Assembly: GCA_036555585.1 (NCBI GenBank)
Contig: DATBLE010000044.1
Location: 8,579 to 72,578, forward strand
Source: DATBLE01 sp036555585
GTDB taxonomy: Bacteria > Actinomycetota > Thermoleophilia > Gaiellales > Gaiellaceae
Length of the DNA stretch: 64,000 nucleotides
Direction of reading: 5' to 3'
The notes beneath the pieces are model-generated. The model ran no database searches. It was given only the letters and a program-made list of their open reading frames with translations, and was not told the origin of the DNA. Within the stretch, counting starts at the first letter, position 1. Every line of letters starts with the position of its first letter. This document shows positions 1-7,914 of the stretch, in pieces. The translations under genes and the position numbers were made by a program.

Positions 1-693
1 CAGGACGAGCAGCGAGTTGTGCAGCGTGGCGGGCACCGTGAAGGCCTTCAGGAAGAAGTAGACCGACGCGAGGCGGAAGCCCCAGGAGAGCAGCTGCCAG
101 CTCGCCACCTGCGTCAGGTAGCCCCAGCGCGTGCCGAAGATCGCGAACCCCTGCCGCACACGAGCTTTGAACTCGCGTGCCCGCCGGATGCCGATCACGG
201 CCAGCATCGCCAGGACGGCGATCCAGACGACGGCGACGATCGCCGCTTCCCGCTTGTGCCGCAGCGGCCAGCTCCAGTCGACCTGCGGCAGGTGGGGCAG
301 GACGTCGAGCCCCGGCAGGACGCCGATCGTGAGCGCCCAGGCGAGGATGCCGCCCGCGACCACCATGTCCAGCAGCGTCTCGACGATCAGCGTCGCGCCC
401 AGGGTCGGGTAGGTCGTCCCCTGCACCCGGTCGTGGACGAGGAAGAGCTTCAGCACGTCCCCGGCGCGCGCGGGGACGATCGCGTTCACGCCGACTCCGG
501 AGAGGTAGGCGCCGGCGATCGTCCGCCGCGGGACCTTCAGCTCCGGGTACGAGGCGCGGATGATGTTGCGCCACGCCGGCACCCGCGCGAACAGCCGCAG
601 CGCGTGGAATCCGAGCGCGATCGCGAGCGCGACCCAGTGGACGTCGGCGAGATGATGGAAGAAGGTCCCACCCGCGTCGATGACCTTGCCCAC
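1..693 (-). CDS. Lysylphosphatidylglycerol synthase TM-region (UPF0104-like) membrane protein, partial
   Basis: A polytopic inner-membrane protein whose C-terminus lies beyond the window edge; 231 residues are visible. Hydrophobic segments lie near residues 15-35, 60-95, 125-145 and 185-215. The stretch with VNAIVPARAGDVLKLFLV is typical of the flippase-like membrane half of MprF and related UPF0104 proteins, which are linked to lipid flipping or transport. No synthase domain is visible in this part, so it is probably a stand-alone membrane domain. The GTG start is preceded by a TACCCT box 8 bases upstream and has no Shine-Dalgarno site. It diverges from the next gene. The substrate is unknown. 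Confidence 0.75.
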   Translation of the reverse strand, partial: MGKVIDAGGTFFHHLADVHWVALAIALGFHALRLFARVPAWRNIIRASYPELKVPRRTIAGAYLSGVGVNAIVPARAGDVLKLFLVHDRVQGTTYPTLGATLIVETLLDMVVAGGILAWALTIGVLPGLDVLPHLPQVDWSWPLRHKREAAIVAVVWIAVLAMLAVIGIRRAREFKARVRQGFAIFGTRWGYLTQVASWQLLSWGFRLASVYFFLKAFTVPATLHNSLLVL

Positions 694-701
694 GGTGATG
701 G

Positions 702-707
702 AGGGTA
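702..707 (-). promoter_or_regulatory. -10 box of the UPF0104-like gene
   Basis: TACCCT on the minus strand, 8 bases before the GTG. No ribosome binding site lies between them. Confidence 0.4.
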
Positions 708-718
708 GCCCGAGCCGC

Positions 719-724
719 TAGCGT
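719..724 (+). promoter_or_regulatory. -10 box of the tandem-repeat hypothetical gene
   Basis: TAGCGT, 7 bases before the ATG, consistent with a leaderless mRNA. Confidence 0.4.
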
Positions 725-731
725 TCACCCC

Positions 732-1412
732 ATGGCCCAGGACGACTGGCGGGTAACCGTGAAGCTCCCGGCGGAGGAGCATTCCGGCCGCGTGGTCGCG
801 TCGCTGGCGGAGGCAGAGGTCGAGGACGACGCGCGGCAGGCGCTCGGCGACCGGGTGGTGGTCGGAGGCGGCGACGACCCGGGCGTCGTCTTCCTGTACA
901 CGGGCACGCGCGAGTCGGCCCGCGAGGCGGAGAAGGTCGTGCGCGGCATCGTCGCCGGGCACGGGCTGGACGCGACGTACGCCATCCACCGCTGGCACCC
1001 GGAGGAGGAGCGCTGGGAGCCGGAGAGCGCCGCACTGCCGGCCACCGCCGCCCAGCACGAGGCCGAGCGCGACCACCTCGAGTCTGACGAGATCGCGGAG
1101 TCCGAGCAGCTCGGCGGCGCGCTCTGGGAGGTACGGATCGAGCTCGACTCCCACAGCGACGCGGTCGAGCTGGCCGACAGGATCGAGTCGGAGGCCGACG
1201 AGCTGCTCGCCGGCTACACGCTCTCGGTCGTGCGCCACTGGCGCTACCTGCTGATCGGGGCGGACAACGAGGACCAGGCGCACGAGATCGCGGAGACGCT
1301 CGGTCGTGAGCTGCCGCCCGGCGCCGAGCTCAAGGTCGAGGCGAGCGGCGCGCTCGTCTGGCAGGCGGTCAAGCCGAGCCCGTTCGCGGTGCTGGGCGGC
1401 CTGGCCGGCTAG
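732..1412 (+). CDS. Hypothetical acidic protein with an internal duplication
   Basis: A 226-residue soluble protein, rich in Glu, Asp and Ala, that I do not recognise. It has no signal peptide or membrane segment. Two halves of about 90 residues share a pattern: an opening strand (WRVTVKL near residue 6, WEVRIEL near 136), a helix, a strand ending in a hydrophobic pair, an Ala/Glu-rich helix, and a final strand with Trp. This suggests a tandem ferredoxin-like alpha/beta fold. It has its own -10 box and is followed 36 bases later by an MMPL transporter gene on the same strand. No function is assigned. Confidence 0.75.
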   Translation: MAQDDWRVTVKLPAEEHSGRVVASLAEAEVEDDARQALGDRVVVGGGDDPGVVFLYTGTRESAREAEKVVRGIVAGHGLDATYAIHRWHPEEERWEPESAALPATAAQHEAERDHLESDEIAESEQLGGALWEVRIELDSHSDAVELADRIESEADELLAGYTLSVVRHWRYLLIGADNEDQAHEIAETLGRELPPGAELKVEASGALVWQAVKPSPFAVLGGLAG

Positions 1413-1448
1413 TGACGCGGAGCGCGGTTCCGGGAAGACCCGGACATC

Positions 1449-3710
1449 GTGGAATTCGACAGCGAACGGGAGACGCCCGAACCGGTCAGGACCGGCAGAC
1501 CGAGCCGATGGTTCTCCTGGTCGGTCGTGACCTTCGGCTGGCTGGTGGTACCGGCTCTGGCCGTGGCTGCGTTCGCCGCGTGGCACGGGCTGCCGGGGAT
1601 GTCGTCGCTACCGGCCTCGGGCGTGCAGGCGCTGCTCCCCGAGCAGACGTCGGCCGGCCGGGCCGAGCTCGAGGCCGACCGGCTGTTCGGCTCGGCCCTG
1701 CTGCCGCGGATCGCCGTGGTCCAGCGCAACCCCGGCGGCCTGCCGGCGGCGCAGCAGCGGCGCATCGTGGCGACCGCCGTTCGGCTCGACCAGCGGAGGC
1801 TGCCGGGCTTTCCGGCCGGCTCGCGGGCGCTTCCGTACGTGAACGCGCTCGGCGTCGTGCCCGGCTCGCGTGAGCGAGGGACGACGGCGATCACCTACCT
1901 CGGCTTCCCCTCCGACCTGACGCCGAACCAGCAGGACGAGCTCGCGCAGCACTACGCGCGCGTCGTGTCGGTGCCCGGAGCACCCGCAGCGGCCACGGGC
2001 TTCATCCCGGGCTCGATCGCCCAGTCGGACGCGATCGACGACGGCCTCGCCTGGGTCGAGCTGGCCGCCGTCCTCCTCGTCGGACTCATCCTCGGCCTGT
2101 ACCTCCGGTCGGTGCTCGCGCCGCTGATCGCCCTGGCCGCGGCCGGCCTCGCCTACCTGATCGCGATCCACGTCATGGCGTACCTGGCCGCCGTCTCCGG
2201 CCTCCGGATCGACCACGAGGTGGAGCCGATCGTCGTCGTGCTGCTGCTCGCCGTCGTCACCGACTACTCGGTGTTCTTCCTCTCCGGCATGCGGGCCCGG
2301 TTGCGAGCGGGGGAGGCGCCGCGGCCGGCCGCGCGCCGTGCGACGGCCGAGATCCTGCCGATCGTCGTCACCGCCGGCCTGCTGGTCGCCGCCGGGCTGA
2401 CGACCCTGCGCCTCGCCGGGATCGGGTTCGTACGGGCGCTCGGGCCGGCGATGGCGATCGTCGTCCTCGTCAGCCTGGCGGTCTCGGTGCTCTTCGTCCC
2501 GGCGGCAATGGGACTGCTCGGCCGCGCGGCGTTCTGGCCCGGGCTGTCGGACGGCACGGCGGAGCCCCTCGCGACCCGGGCCGGCGCCGCGATCCGCCGG
2601 ACGCTCGCCGCCGGGACGAGCCGGCGGCTCGGGGCGGTGCCGACGCTGGCGATCGCGGTCGTCGGGCTCGTCATCGCCGCGTCCGGCCTCGCGCAGCTGA
2701 AGCTGGCGCTGACGCCGATCCGCGGTCTCTCCGGAGACGCCCCGGCCGCGGTCGCCGACCGCCAGGCGGGCCTCGGCTTCGCCCCCGGGATCGTCGCGCC
2801 GACCGAGCTGGTCCTGCGCGCGCACGACGTGGGCTTCCGTCGGCAGGCGCTCGAGCGCTTCGGCCGCAGCCTCTACCGGCAGGAGGGTGTCGCCGCGGTG
2901 ATCGGCGCGGCGCTCCCGAACGTGCCGAGAAAGGCGAGGGCCGTGTTCCGGACTCCGGACGGCGGAGCGGTGCGCTACTTCGTCGCCTTCCGCCACCATC
3001 CGTACGCCTCCGCCGGCATCGGCGACCTGCGTGCGCTCCAGTCTGCGATGCCGCGGCTGCTGGCCGCCGCCGGGCTGCGCGGCGCGAAGGTGACGTACGC
3101 AGGCGACACGGCGATGGCCGCGGAGACGACCGACCTGCTCGGGCACGACCTGCTCGTGGTCGGGCTCGCCGCGACGCTCGTCAACCTGGTGCTGCTCGCG
3201 CTTTTCCTGCGGTCGCTGGTCGCGCCGCTCCTCGTCGTCGCCACCAGCCTGCTGGGGATCGCGGCGACGCTGGGGCTGACCGCCTACTTCACCCGCGTCG
3301 TCGGCAACACGGCCGACGTCACCTACTACGTGCCGCTCGCGGTCGGCGTGCTGCTCCTCTCGCTCGGCACCGACTACAACCTGTTCGTGGTCGGGCGGAT
3401 CTGGCAGGAGTCGGGCCGCCATGACGTCGGCGCGGCGATCCGCGCGGCCGTCCCGCGCGCGGGCCGGGCGATCTCGATCGCCGCCCTCGCGCTCGCCGCC
3501 TCCTTCGCGACGCTCGCGATCGTTCCCATCGCCCCCTTCTGGACGTTCGCCTTCGCGGTCTGCGTCGGCGTGCTGATCGACGCCTTCGTCGTCAGGACGT
3601 TGATGATCCCCGCGCTGCTCGCGGCGTTCGGCGAGACCAGCTGGTGGCCCGGCCGCCGCCGGGTCGAGGCCGCCTTCGCCCACACGCCGGCCCGGCGTGT
3701 CGATCAGTAG
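1449..3710 (+). CDS. MMPL/RND-family membrane transporter
   Basis: A 753-residue exporter-like protein with two homologous halves, each an extracytoplasmic domain of about 150 residues followed by a bundle of five or six membrane helices. The first helix is at about residues 24-46. The membrane Asp-Tyr pairs of the MMPL family, thought to carry protons, are seen as VVTDYSVFF near residue 268 and GTDYNLFVV near residue 639. Family members move lipids or hydrophobic compounds out of actinobacteria using proton flow. The GTG start is the first usable one in frame. The C-terminus is a short basic tail. The substrate cannot be told from the sequence. Confidence 0.88.
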   Translation: MEFDSERETPEPVRTGRPSRWFSWSVVTFGWLVVPALAVAAFAAWHGLPGMSSLPASGVQALLPEQTSAGRAELEADRLFGSALLPRIAVVQRNPGGLPAAQQRRIVATAVRLDQRRLPGFPAGSRALPYVNALGVVPGSRERGTTAITYLGFPSDLTPNQQDELAQHYARVVSVPGAPAAATGFIPGSIAQSDAIDDGLAWVELAAVLLVGLILGLYLRSVLAPLIALAAAGLAYLIAIHVMAYLAAVSGLRIDHEVEPIVVVLLLAVVTDYSVFFLSGMRARLRAGEAPRPAARRATAEILPIVVTAGLLVAAGLTTLRLAGIGFVRALGPAMAIVVLVSLAVSVLFVPAAMGLLGRAAFWPGLSDGTAEPLATRAGAAIRRTLAAGTSRRLGAVPTLAIAVVGLVIAASGLAQLKLALTPIRGLSGDAPAAVADRQAGLGFAPGIVAPTELVLRAHDVGFRRQALERFGRSLYRQEGVAAVIGAALPNVPRKARAVFRTPDGGAVRYFVAFRHHPYASAGIGDLRALQSAMPRLLAAAGLRGAKVTYAGDTAMAAETTDLLGHDLLVVGLAATLVNLVLLALFLRSLVAPLLVVATSLLGIAATLGLTAYFTRVVGNTADVTYYVPLAVGVLLLSLGTDYNLFVVGRIWQESGRHDVGAAIRAAVPRAGRAISIAALALAASFATLAIVPIAPFWTFAFAVCVGVLIDAFVVRTLMIPALLAAFGETSWWPGRRRVEAAFAHTPARRVDQ

Positions 3711-3717
3711 CGGGTCG

Positions 3718-3723
3718 TACAAT
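3718..3723 (+). promoter_or_regulatory. -10 box of the DMT transporter gene
   Basis: TACAAT, 8 bases before the GTG start and just after the stop of the MMPL gene. Confidence 0.5.
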
Positions 3724-3731
3724 TCCGCGGC

Positions 3732-4610
3732 GTGGCAGACGTCCTGGCGCTCTGTGCGGCCTTCCTGTTCGCGCTGGCCGCCACCTTGCAGCAGAAGGGG
3801 GCGCTCGGCCTGGGCGAGGTCTCGCTGCGTTCGCCCGGCTCGTTCGTGCGCCTGGCCCGCCAGACCTGGTGGCTGCTCGGGACGGCCGCCCTGCTGGGCG
3901 GGTACGTCTGCCAGGCGGTGGCGCTCGACCACGGCAAGCTGGCGGTGATCCAGCCGCTGCTGGTGACGACGATCGTGTTCGCGCTCCCCCTCGGGTACTT
4001 CCTCACCGGCCAGGTCGTCAACCGGCCGGAGATCGTCGCCGCAGCCTTCGTCGTCGTCGGGCTGGCGCTGTTCGCCGTCGTCGGCGACGCCGCAGCCGGC
4101 AACGACAACGCGCCCGGGTGGGAATGGGCGATCGCGATCGTGGTGCTGGGAACGGCCGCGGCCGCGCTGCTCGTCGCCGGTGGACGGGCGTCTCCGGCCG
4201 GGAAGGCAGGAGCGTACGGCGCGTGCGCGGGCGTCCTCTACGGTCTGTCGGCGTCGCTCTGGAAGCCGAGCGGGGCCGCCCTCGAGGCCGACGGGCTTGC
4301 CGGGATGCTCTCGAGCTGGGAGTTCTGGGTGTTCGCGGCCGCCGGCATCCTGGCCTTCCTCGTCCAGCAGGTCTCGCTGGCGACGGGCCGGCTCGCGCCG
4401 TCGGTGGCGATGACCGCCGTGGTCAACCCGCTCGTCTGCATCGCGGTCGGCACGCTGCTCCTGGAGGAGCGGCTCGCGCCGCCGACCTGGCACAAGGTCG
4501 TCGCCTACGTCGGGCTGGCGCTCGCGCTCGTCGCCGCGGCCGCGATCACGCGCGCGACCGAAGGCGCGAGGGAGCCGGTCGAGGCGGCGCCCGCGTCGGC
4601 CGCGGCCTGA
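3732..4610 (+). CDS. DMT-superfamily (EamA-like) transporter
   Basis: A 292-residue protein with nine or ten short hydrophobic helices and an internal repeat, as in drug/metabolite transporters. The helix pair ending in VNPLVCIAVGTLLLEERL is the usual EamA C-terminal signature of small residues followed by an acidic-basic end. The Ala-rich C-terminal tail is probably cytoplasmic. Members export metabolites or amino acids, or import nucleotide sugars; nothing here narrows the substrate. It has its own promoter and runs tail to tail into the cupredoxin gene with only 3 bases between the stop codons. Confidence 0.8.
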   Translation: MADVLALCAAFLFALAATLQQKGALGLGEVSLRSPGSFVRLARQTWWLLGTAALLGGYVCQAVALDHGKLAVIQPLLVTTIVFALPLGYFLTGQVVNRPEIVAAAFVVVGLALFAVVGDAAAGNDNAPGWEWAIAIVVLGTAAAALLVAGGRASPAGKAGAYGACAGVLYGLSASLWKPSGAALEADGLAGMLSSWEFWVFAAAGILAFLVQQVSLATGRLAPSVAMTAVVNPLVCIAVGTLLLEERLAPPTWHKVVAYVGLALALVAAAAITRATEGAREPVEAAPASAAA

Positions 4611-4613
4611 CGC

Positions 4614-5036
4614 TCAGCCGTCACCTCCGTGATCGTCCTCGGTGGTCGTCCCGGCCTGCGCGGAACCGACCGTGAAGTGGCCCTTCATCGAGCGCTCGTG
4701 CGGCGCGCAGTAGTACTCCCAGCTACCGGCGGTGAGCCGGACGGTCAGCGTGCGGGTGCCCATGAAGGGAACGGAGGTGACGGTCCGCTCGAAGGCACCG
4801 TGGGACTTCTCGAGCTTGAAGTTGTGGATCGCCGAGCGGTCGGAGACGGTGATCCGGTACGTGCCCGGCGCGATCCTGACCACCCGCCGGCCCGCCTTGG
4901 TCAGCGTGATCGTGAAGCCCGGGCCTACCGTCGCCCGCAGCGTCGTCACGTTCGTCCGACCGCCTGCCACGCCGGTCAGGGCGAGTGCTGCTCCCGCCGC
5001 CGCCAGCGTGGCGACGAGCGCGATCATGCGTGTCAT
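4614..5036 (-). CDS. Secreted plastocyanin-like cupredoxin
   Basis: A 140-residue exported protein with a signal peptide at residues 1-26 (Met-Thr-Arg followed by an Ala/Leu core) and a single beta-sandwich domain. Type 1 copper ligands are visible: His71 in IHNF, then Cys110, His113 and Met117 in CAPHERSM. Such proteins carry electrons or bind copper outside the membrane. The tail is Asp/Gly-rich. The start is fixed by a strong Shine-Dalgarno site, AAGGAGGGG, 5 bases before the ATG; longer in-frame versions would run into the tRNA gene. It is one of the few genes here with a classical ribosome binding site. Confidence 0.88.
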   Translation of the reverse strand: MTRMIALVATLAAAGAALALTGVAGGRTNVTTLRATVGPGFTITLTKAGRRVVRIAPGTYRITVSDRSAIHNFKLEKSHGAFERTVTSVPFMGTRTLTVRLTAGSWEYYCAPHERSMKGHFTVGSAQAGTTTEDDHGGDG

Positions 5037-5121
5037 TTCTGCCCCTCCTTGTCGAACGTCTCTCCCGACGTACTCGGGGCTCCGCGAGTCGGATTGCACC
5101 AGGAGCCCGGGTCGAGACAGG

Positions 5122-5192
5122 CTGCGGGGCAGGGATTCGAACCCCAACTTCTCGGTCCAGAGCCGAGCGTCCTACCATTAGACGACCCCGCA
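5122..5192 (-). tRNA. tRNA-Gln(CUG)
   Basis: A 71-nt cloverleaf on the minus strand. The 7-bp acceptor stem TGCGGGG/CCCCGCA is perfect. The anticodon stem is CTCGG/CCGAG with loop CTCTGGA, so the anticodon is CUG. The T arm carries GGTTCGAATCC. The discriminator base is G and the CCA end is not encoded (the next bases are CCT). A U1-A72 pair is normal for tRNA-Gln. Confidence 0.97.
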
Positions 5193-5197
5193 ACGGG

Positions 5198-5219
5198 CCG
5201 GCGGCATTGTAGCCGCCGG
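5198..5219 (-). terminator. Hairpin overlapping the tRNA promoter
   Basis: An 8-bp perfect stem (CCGGCGGC/GCCGCCGG) with a 6-base loop lies 7 bases after the stop of the HD-domain gene and could end its transcript. The loop reads TACAAT on the minus strand, which is a good -10 box for the tRNA starting a few bases beyond the stem. There is no U run. Confidence 0.5.
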
Positions 5220-5226
5220 TCGATCC

Positions 5227-6105
5227 TCAGGTCTCCAGCCGGTAGATCGGGACGAGCCGCTTCTCCGCGTCGGTGTCGATGTGGGCGAGCACCTCGACGT
5301 ACGGCTCGAGCCCCGAGCCCTTGAGCTTCGCCTTCAGCAGGCCGTCGACCTGGTACAGCCCTGCCGAGTTGTTCATCACGACCTCGATCTTGATCGGCTT
5401 CTGCTCGCCGTCCGAGATGGTCACGTCGTCGATCGCGGCCGCCGAGAGCGAGTGCATCGAGACCCGACCCTTCTCGAAGGGGATGCGCGAGCGGCCCTGG
5501 GCCATGTCGAGCGCGTCGGCGACCCGGACGACGCCCGCCTCGAGCGAGAAGGGCTCGCCGCCGGAGCGGTGCGAGATGATCGCCTGGAGCACCTCGGACG
5601 CGATCACGGTCAGCTCGGGCTCCTCGTAGATCCCGTCGAGCAGCTTCCGGATCTCCGGCTCGACCAGGAACAGGCTGAACTCCTCGTGCCCCTCGCGGTG
5701 GATGGACATGCCGACGTCGTGGAGCAGCGCGCCGAGCACGACGACGACCTCGGCGTCGTCGTTCGTCATGCCGAAGTCGCGGACGACCGAGGGCTCGACG
5801 TGGTGCTTGGTCAGCTGGCGGAGCAGCTTGAGCGCGATGTTCGTGACGATCTGGATGTGCACCCAGGAGTGGTCGTTGATCTCCATGCGCACGGTCGCGT
5901 TCACGTTCGCGACGTGCCACCAGCCCTTCAGCCGCCGGTCGGCGTTCGCCCGCTCGAGCAGCGTTCTGAGCTTCCTGTTCGCGCGCTCGGGCGCGTGCAC
6001 GCGCATCTGCTCGACCGCCTGGGCGGGCGCCAGCCGCGTCTCCTTCTCGGCCTGGCCCGAGACCGGCTGCTCGATCCGCTCCTCGGTCTGCTTGTCCAGG
6101 GCCAT
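5227..6105 (-). CDS. HD-domain metal-dependent phosphohydrolase
   Basis: A 292-residue cytosolic protein. The N-terminal 50 residues are charged and probably helical. The HD core shows His79 (NDHSW), His129-Asp130 (LLHDVG), His179 (ISHRSGG) and Asp197 (VADALDMAQ), the H-HD-H-D order of metal-dependent phosphohydrolases. The C-terminal 80 residues form an alpha/beta domain. Family members cleave nucleotides or signalling nucleotides; the substrate here is unknown. The ATG is chosen because upstream in-frame sequence runs antisense through the ABC gene. The gene diverges from the DrrA-like gene. Confidence 0.82.
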   Translation of the reverse strand: MALDKQTEERIEQPVSGQAEKETRLAPAQAVEQMRVHAPERANRKLRTLLERANADRRLKGWWHVANVNATVRMEINDHSWVHIQIVTNIALKLLRQLTKHHVEPSVVRDFGMTNDDAEVVVVLGALLHDVGMSIHREGHEEFSLFLVEPEIRKLLDGIYEEPELTVIASEVLQAIISHRSGGEPFSLEAGVVRVADALDMAQGRSRIPFEKGRVSMHSLSAAAIDDVTISDGEQKPIKIEVVMNNSAGLYQVDGLLKAKLKGSGLEPYVEVLAHIDTDAEKRLVPIYRLET

Positions 6106-6116
6106 CGCCGCCCTGG

Positions 6117-6122
6117 ACTCTA
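6117..6122 (-). promoter_or_regulatory. -10 box of the HD-domain gene
   Basis: TAGAGT on the minus strand, 11 bases before the ATG, a longer gap than is usual here. Confidence 0.4.
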
Positions 6123-6159
6123 CTCCGCTCGCGAGCGACGGCCGGCGAACCGGGTTGGG

Positions 6160-6165
6160 TAGCGT
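6160..6165 (+). promoter_or_regulatory. -10 box of the DrrAB-type operon
   Basis: TAGCGT, 6 bases before the GTG of the ATPase gene. Confidence 0.5.
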
Positions 6166-6171
6166 GGCACG

Positions 6172-7131
6172 GTGGCAGGTGAGATCGCGATCGAGGCCCT
6201 GGGCCTGCGCAAGCGCTACGGGAGCGTGGTCGCGCTGGACGGCGTGGACCTGGACGCGGAGAGGGGGATCGTCCTCGGCCTGCTCGGTCCGAACGGCGCC
6301 GGCAAGACGACCGCCGTCCGGATCCTGACGACGCTGCTCGCTCCCGACGAGGGCACGGCTCGGGTGGCGGGCATCGACGTCCTCCGCGAGCCGGCACGGC
6401 TTCGCGAGCGCGTGGGGCTCGCCGGGCAGTACGCGGCGGTCGACGAGAACCTCACCGGGTTCGAGAACCTGGAGATGGTCGGCCGGCTCTACCACATGAG
6501 TCGCGGCGACGCCCGCGGCCGGGCACGGGAGCTGCTCGCCGAGTTCGACCTCTCGGACGCCGGGAGCAGGCTCGTGCGGACGTACTCGGGCGGGATGCGG
6601 CGCCGGCTCGACCTGGCGGCCGCGCTGGTCGCGCGTCCGCCCGTGCTCTTCCTCGACGAGCCGACCACGGGCCTCGACCCGCGCAGCCGGCTGGCCCTCT
6701 GGGACACGATCGAGGGGCTGGTCTCGGGCGGCGCGACGGTGCTGCTCACCACCCAGTACCTGGACGAGGCCGACCGGCTCGCCGACCGGATCGTCGTCAT
6801 CGACCACGGCCGTGTGATCGCGGAGGGAACGCCGGGCGAGCTGAAGGCGAACACGCGCGGCGAGCAGCTGGAGGTGAAGCTGTCGGACGGCTCGCAGGGC
6901 GAGCGGGCTCTCGAGGCGCTCTCGGAGCTGGCGTGCGCGAGCCCGTCGCTCCAGGACTCGACCGTGCGGGTGCCGCTGCGCGAGCGGCAGGGCGCGATCG
7001 TCGACGCAGTTCGGCGGCTCGACGCTGCGGGCGTCGCGGTCGACGACCTGGTCGTCCTCAGCCCGACGCTTGACGACGTCTTCCTCCAGCTGACCGGCCA
7101 CGGGGCCGAGGACGAGCAGGAGGAGGGGTGA
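6172..7131 (+). CDS. ABC transporter ATP-binding protein, DrrA/daunorubicin-resistance type
   Basis: A 319-residue ATPase with a complete nucleotide-binding domain: Walker A GPNGAGKTT at about 39-47, signature YSGGMRRRLDLA near 139, Walker B VLFLDEPTTGLD near 160, then the C-terminal domain typical of DrrA-like ATPases. It powers the permease encoded next, with which it overlaps by 4 bases (GTGA). Such pairs export drugs, lipids or polysaccharide precursors across the inner membrane. The GTG start follows a TAGCGT box by 6 bases with no ribosome binding site. The substrate is not evident. Confidence 0.92.
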   Translation: MAGEIAIEALGLRKRYGSVVALDGVDLDAERGIVLGLLGPNGAGKTTAVRILTTLLAPDEGTARVAGIDVLREPARLRERVGLAGQYAAVDENLTGFENLEMVGRLYHMSRGDARGRARELLAEFDLSDAGSRLVRTYSGGMRRRLDLAAALVARPPVLFLDEPTTGLDPRSRLALWDTIEGLVSGGATVLLTTQYLDEADRLADRIVVIDHGRVIAEGTPGELKANTRGEQLEVKLSDGSQGERALEALSELACASPSLQDSTVRVPLRERQGAIVDAVRRLDAAGVAVDDLVVLSPTLDDVFLQLTGHGAEDEQEEG

Positions 7132-7901
7132 GCAGCCTCGCCTACGCCGTCTCCGACACGCTCGTGCTGGCGAAGCGGAGCCTGCTCCGCATCCCCAGGC
7201 AGCCGGATCTCCTGGTCGGCTTCACGGTGCAGCCGATCATGTTCGTGCTGCTGTTCGTCTACGTCTTCGGCGGGGCGATCTCGACGCCCGGCCTCGACTA
7301 CGTCGACTTCCTGATCCCGGGGATCATCGTCCAGTCGATGACCTTCGGCGGCTTCGTCACCGCGCTCGGGCTGGCCGAGGACCGGAAGAAGGGGCTGATC
7401 GACCGGTTCCGCTCGCTGCCGATGTCGCGGGCCGCCGTGCTCACGGGGCGCACCATGGCAGACGGCGCGACGAACGTCGTGCAGCTGGTGGTCATGCTCG
7501 CGGTCGGATTCGCGGTCGGCTTCCGCTTCTCCACCAGCGCGCCGGAGGTCGTCGCCGGCCTCGCGCTGTGCCTGCTGATCGGCTACGCCTTCTCGTGGGT
7601 GTTCGCGTTCATCGGTCTCACTGCCTCGTCGCCGGAGGCGGCGAACGCCTACGGCTTCACGATCCTCTTCCCGCTCACGTTCGTCTCGTCCGCGTTCGTG
7701 CCGCCGGAATCGATGCCCGACTGGCTGCAGCCGATCGCCGAGCACAACCCGTTCACGAACATGGTCAACGCGGTCCGCGCGCTATTCGTCGGCACTCCCG
7801 CCGGCAACCAGATCTGGCTCGCGGTCCTCTGGTCCCTGGCGATCGTCTTCGGCTTCGGCTCGCTCTCGGTCTGGCGCTACCGCCACGCTGTCGGCCGCTG
7901 A
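7128..7901 (+). CDS. ABC-2 type permease, DrrB type
   Basis: A 257-residue membrane protein with six predicted helices and the ABC-2 layout: a cytosolic N-terminus, a first helix near residues 30-50, and the short loop around GLAEDRKKGLIDRFRSLPMS that contacts the ATPase. It partners the ATPase gene just upstream through a GTGA overlap, so the two are translated together. It ends 13 bases before the stop of a convergent serine-hydrolase gene. It is most likely an export permease for a hydrophobic compound. Confidence 0.9.
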   Translation: MSSLAYAVSDTLVLAKRSLLRIPRQPDLLVGFTVQPIMFVLLFVYVFGGAISTPGLDYVDFLIPGIIVQSMTFGGFVTALGLAEDRKKGLIDRFRSLPMSRAAVLTGRTMADGATNVVQLVVMLAVGFAVGFRFSTSAPEVVAGLALCLLIGYAFSWVFAFIGLTASSPEAANAYGFTILFPLTFVSSAFVPPESMPDWLQPIAEHNPFTNMVNAVRALFVGTPAGNQIWLAVLWSLAIVFGFGSLSVWRYRHAVGR

Positions 7902-7914
7902 GCGCGCCGGTCCC

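Noticed and set aside
1608..4493. A 961-codon open frame on the minus strand
   Set aside because: It is antisense to the MMPL and DMT genes; its protein is a run of Arg, Glu, Asp and Gly as expected from GC-rich DNA read backwards.
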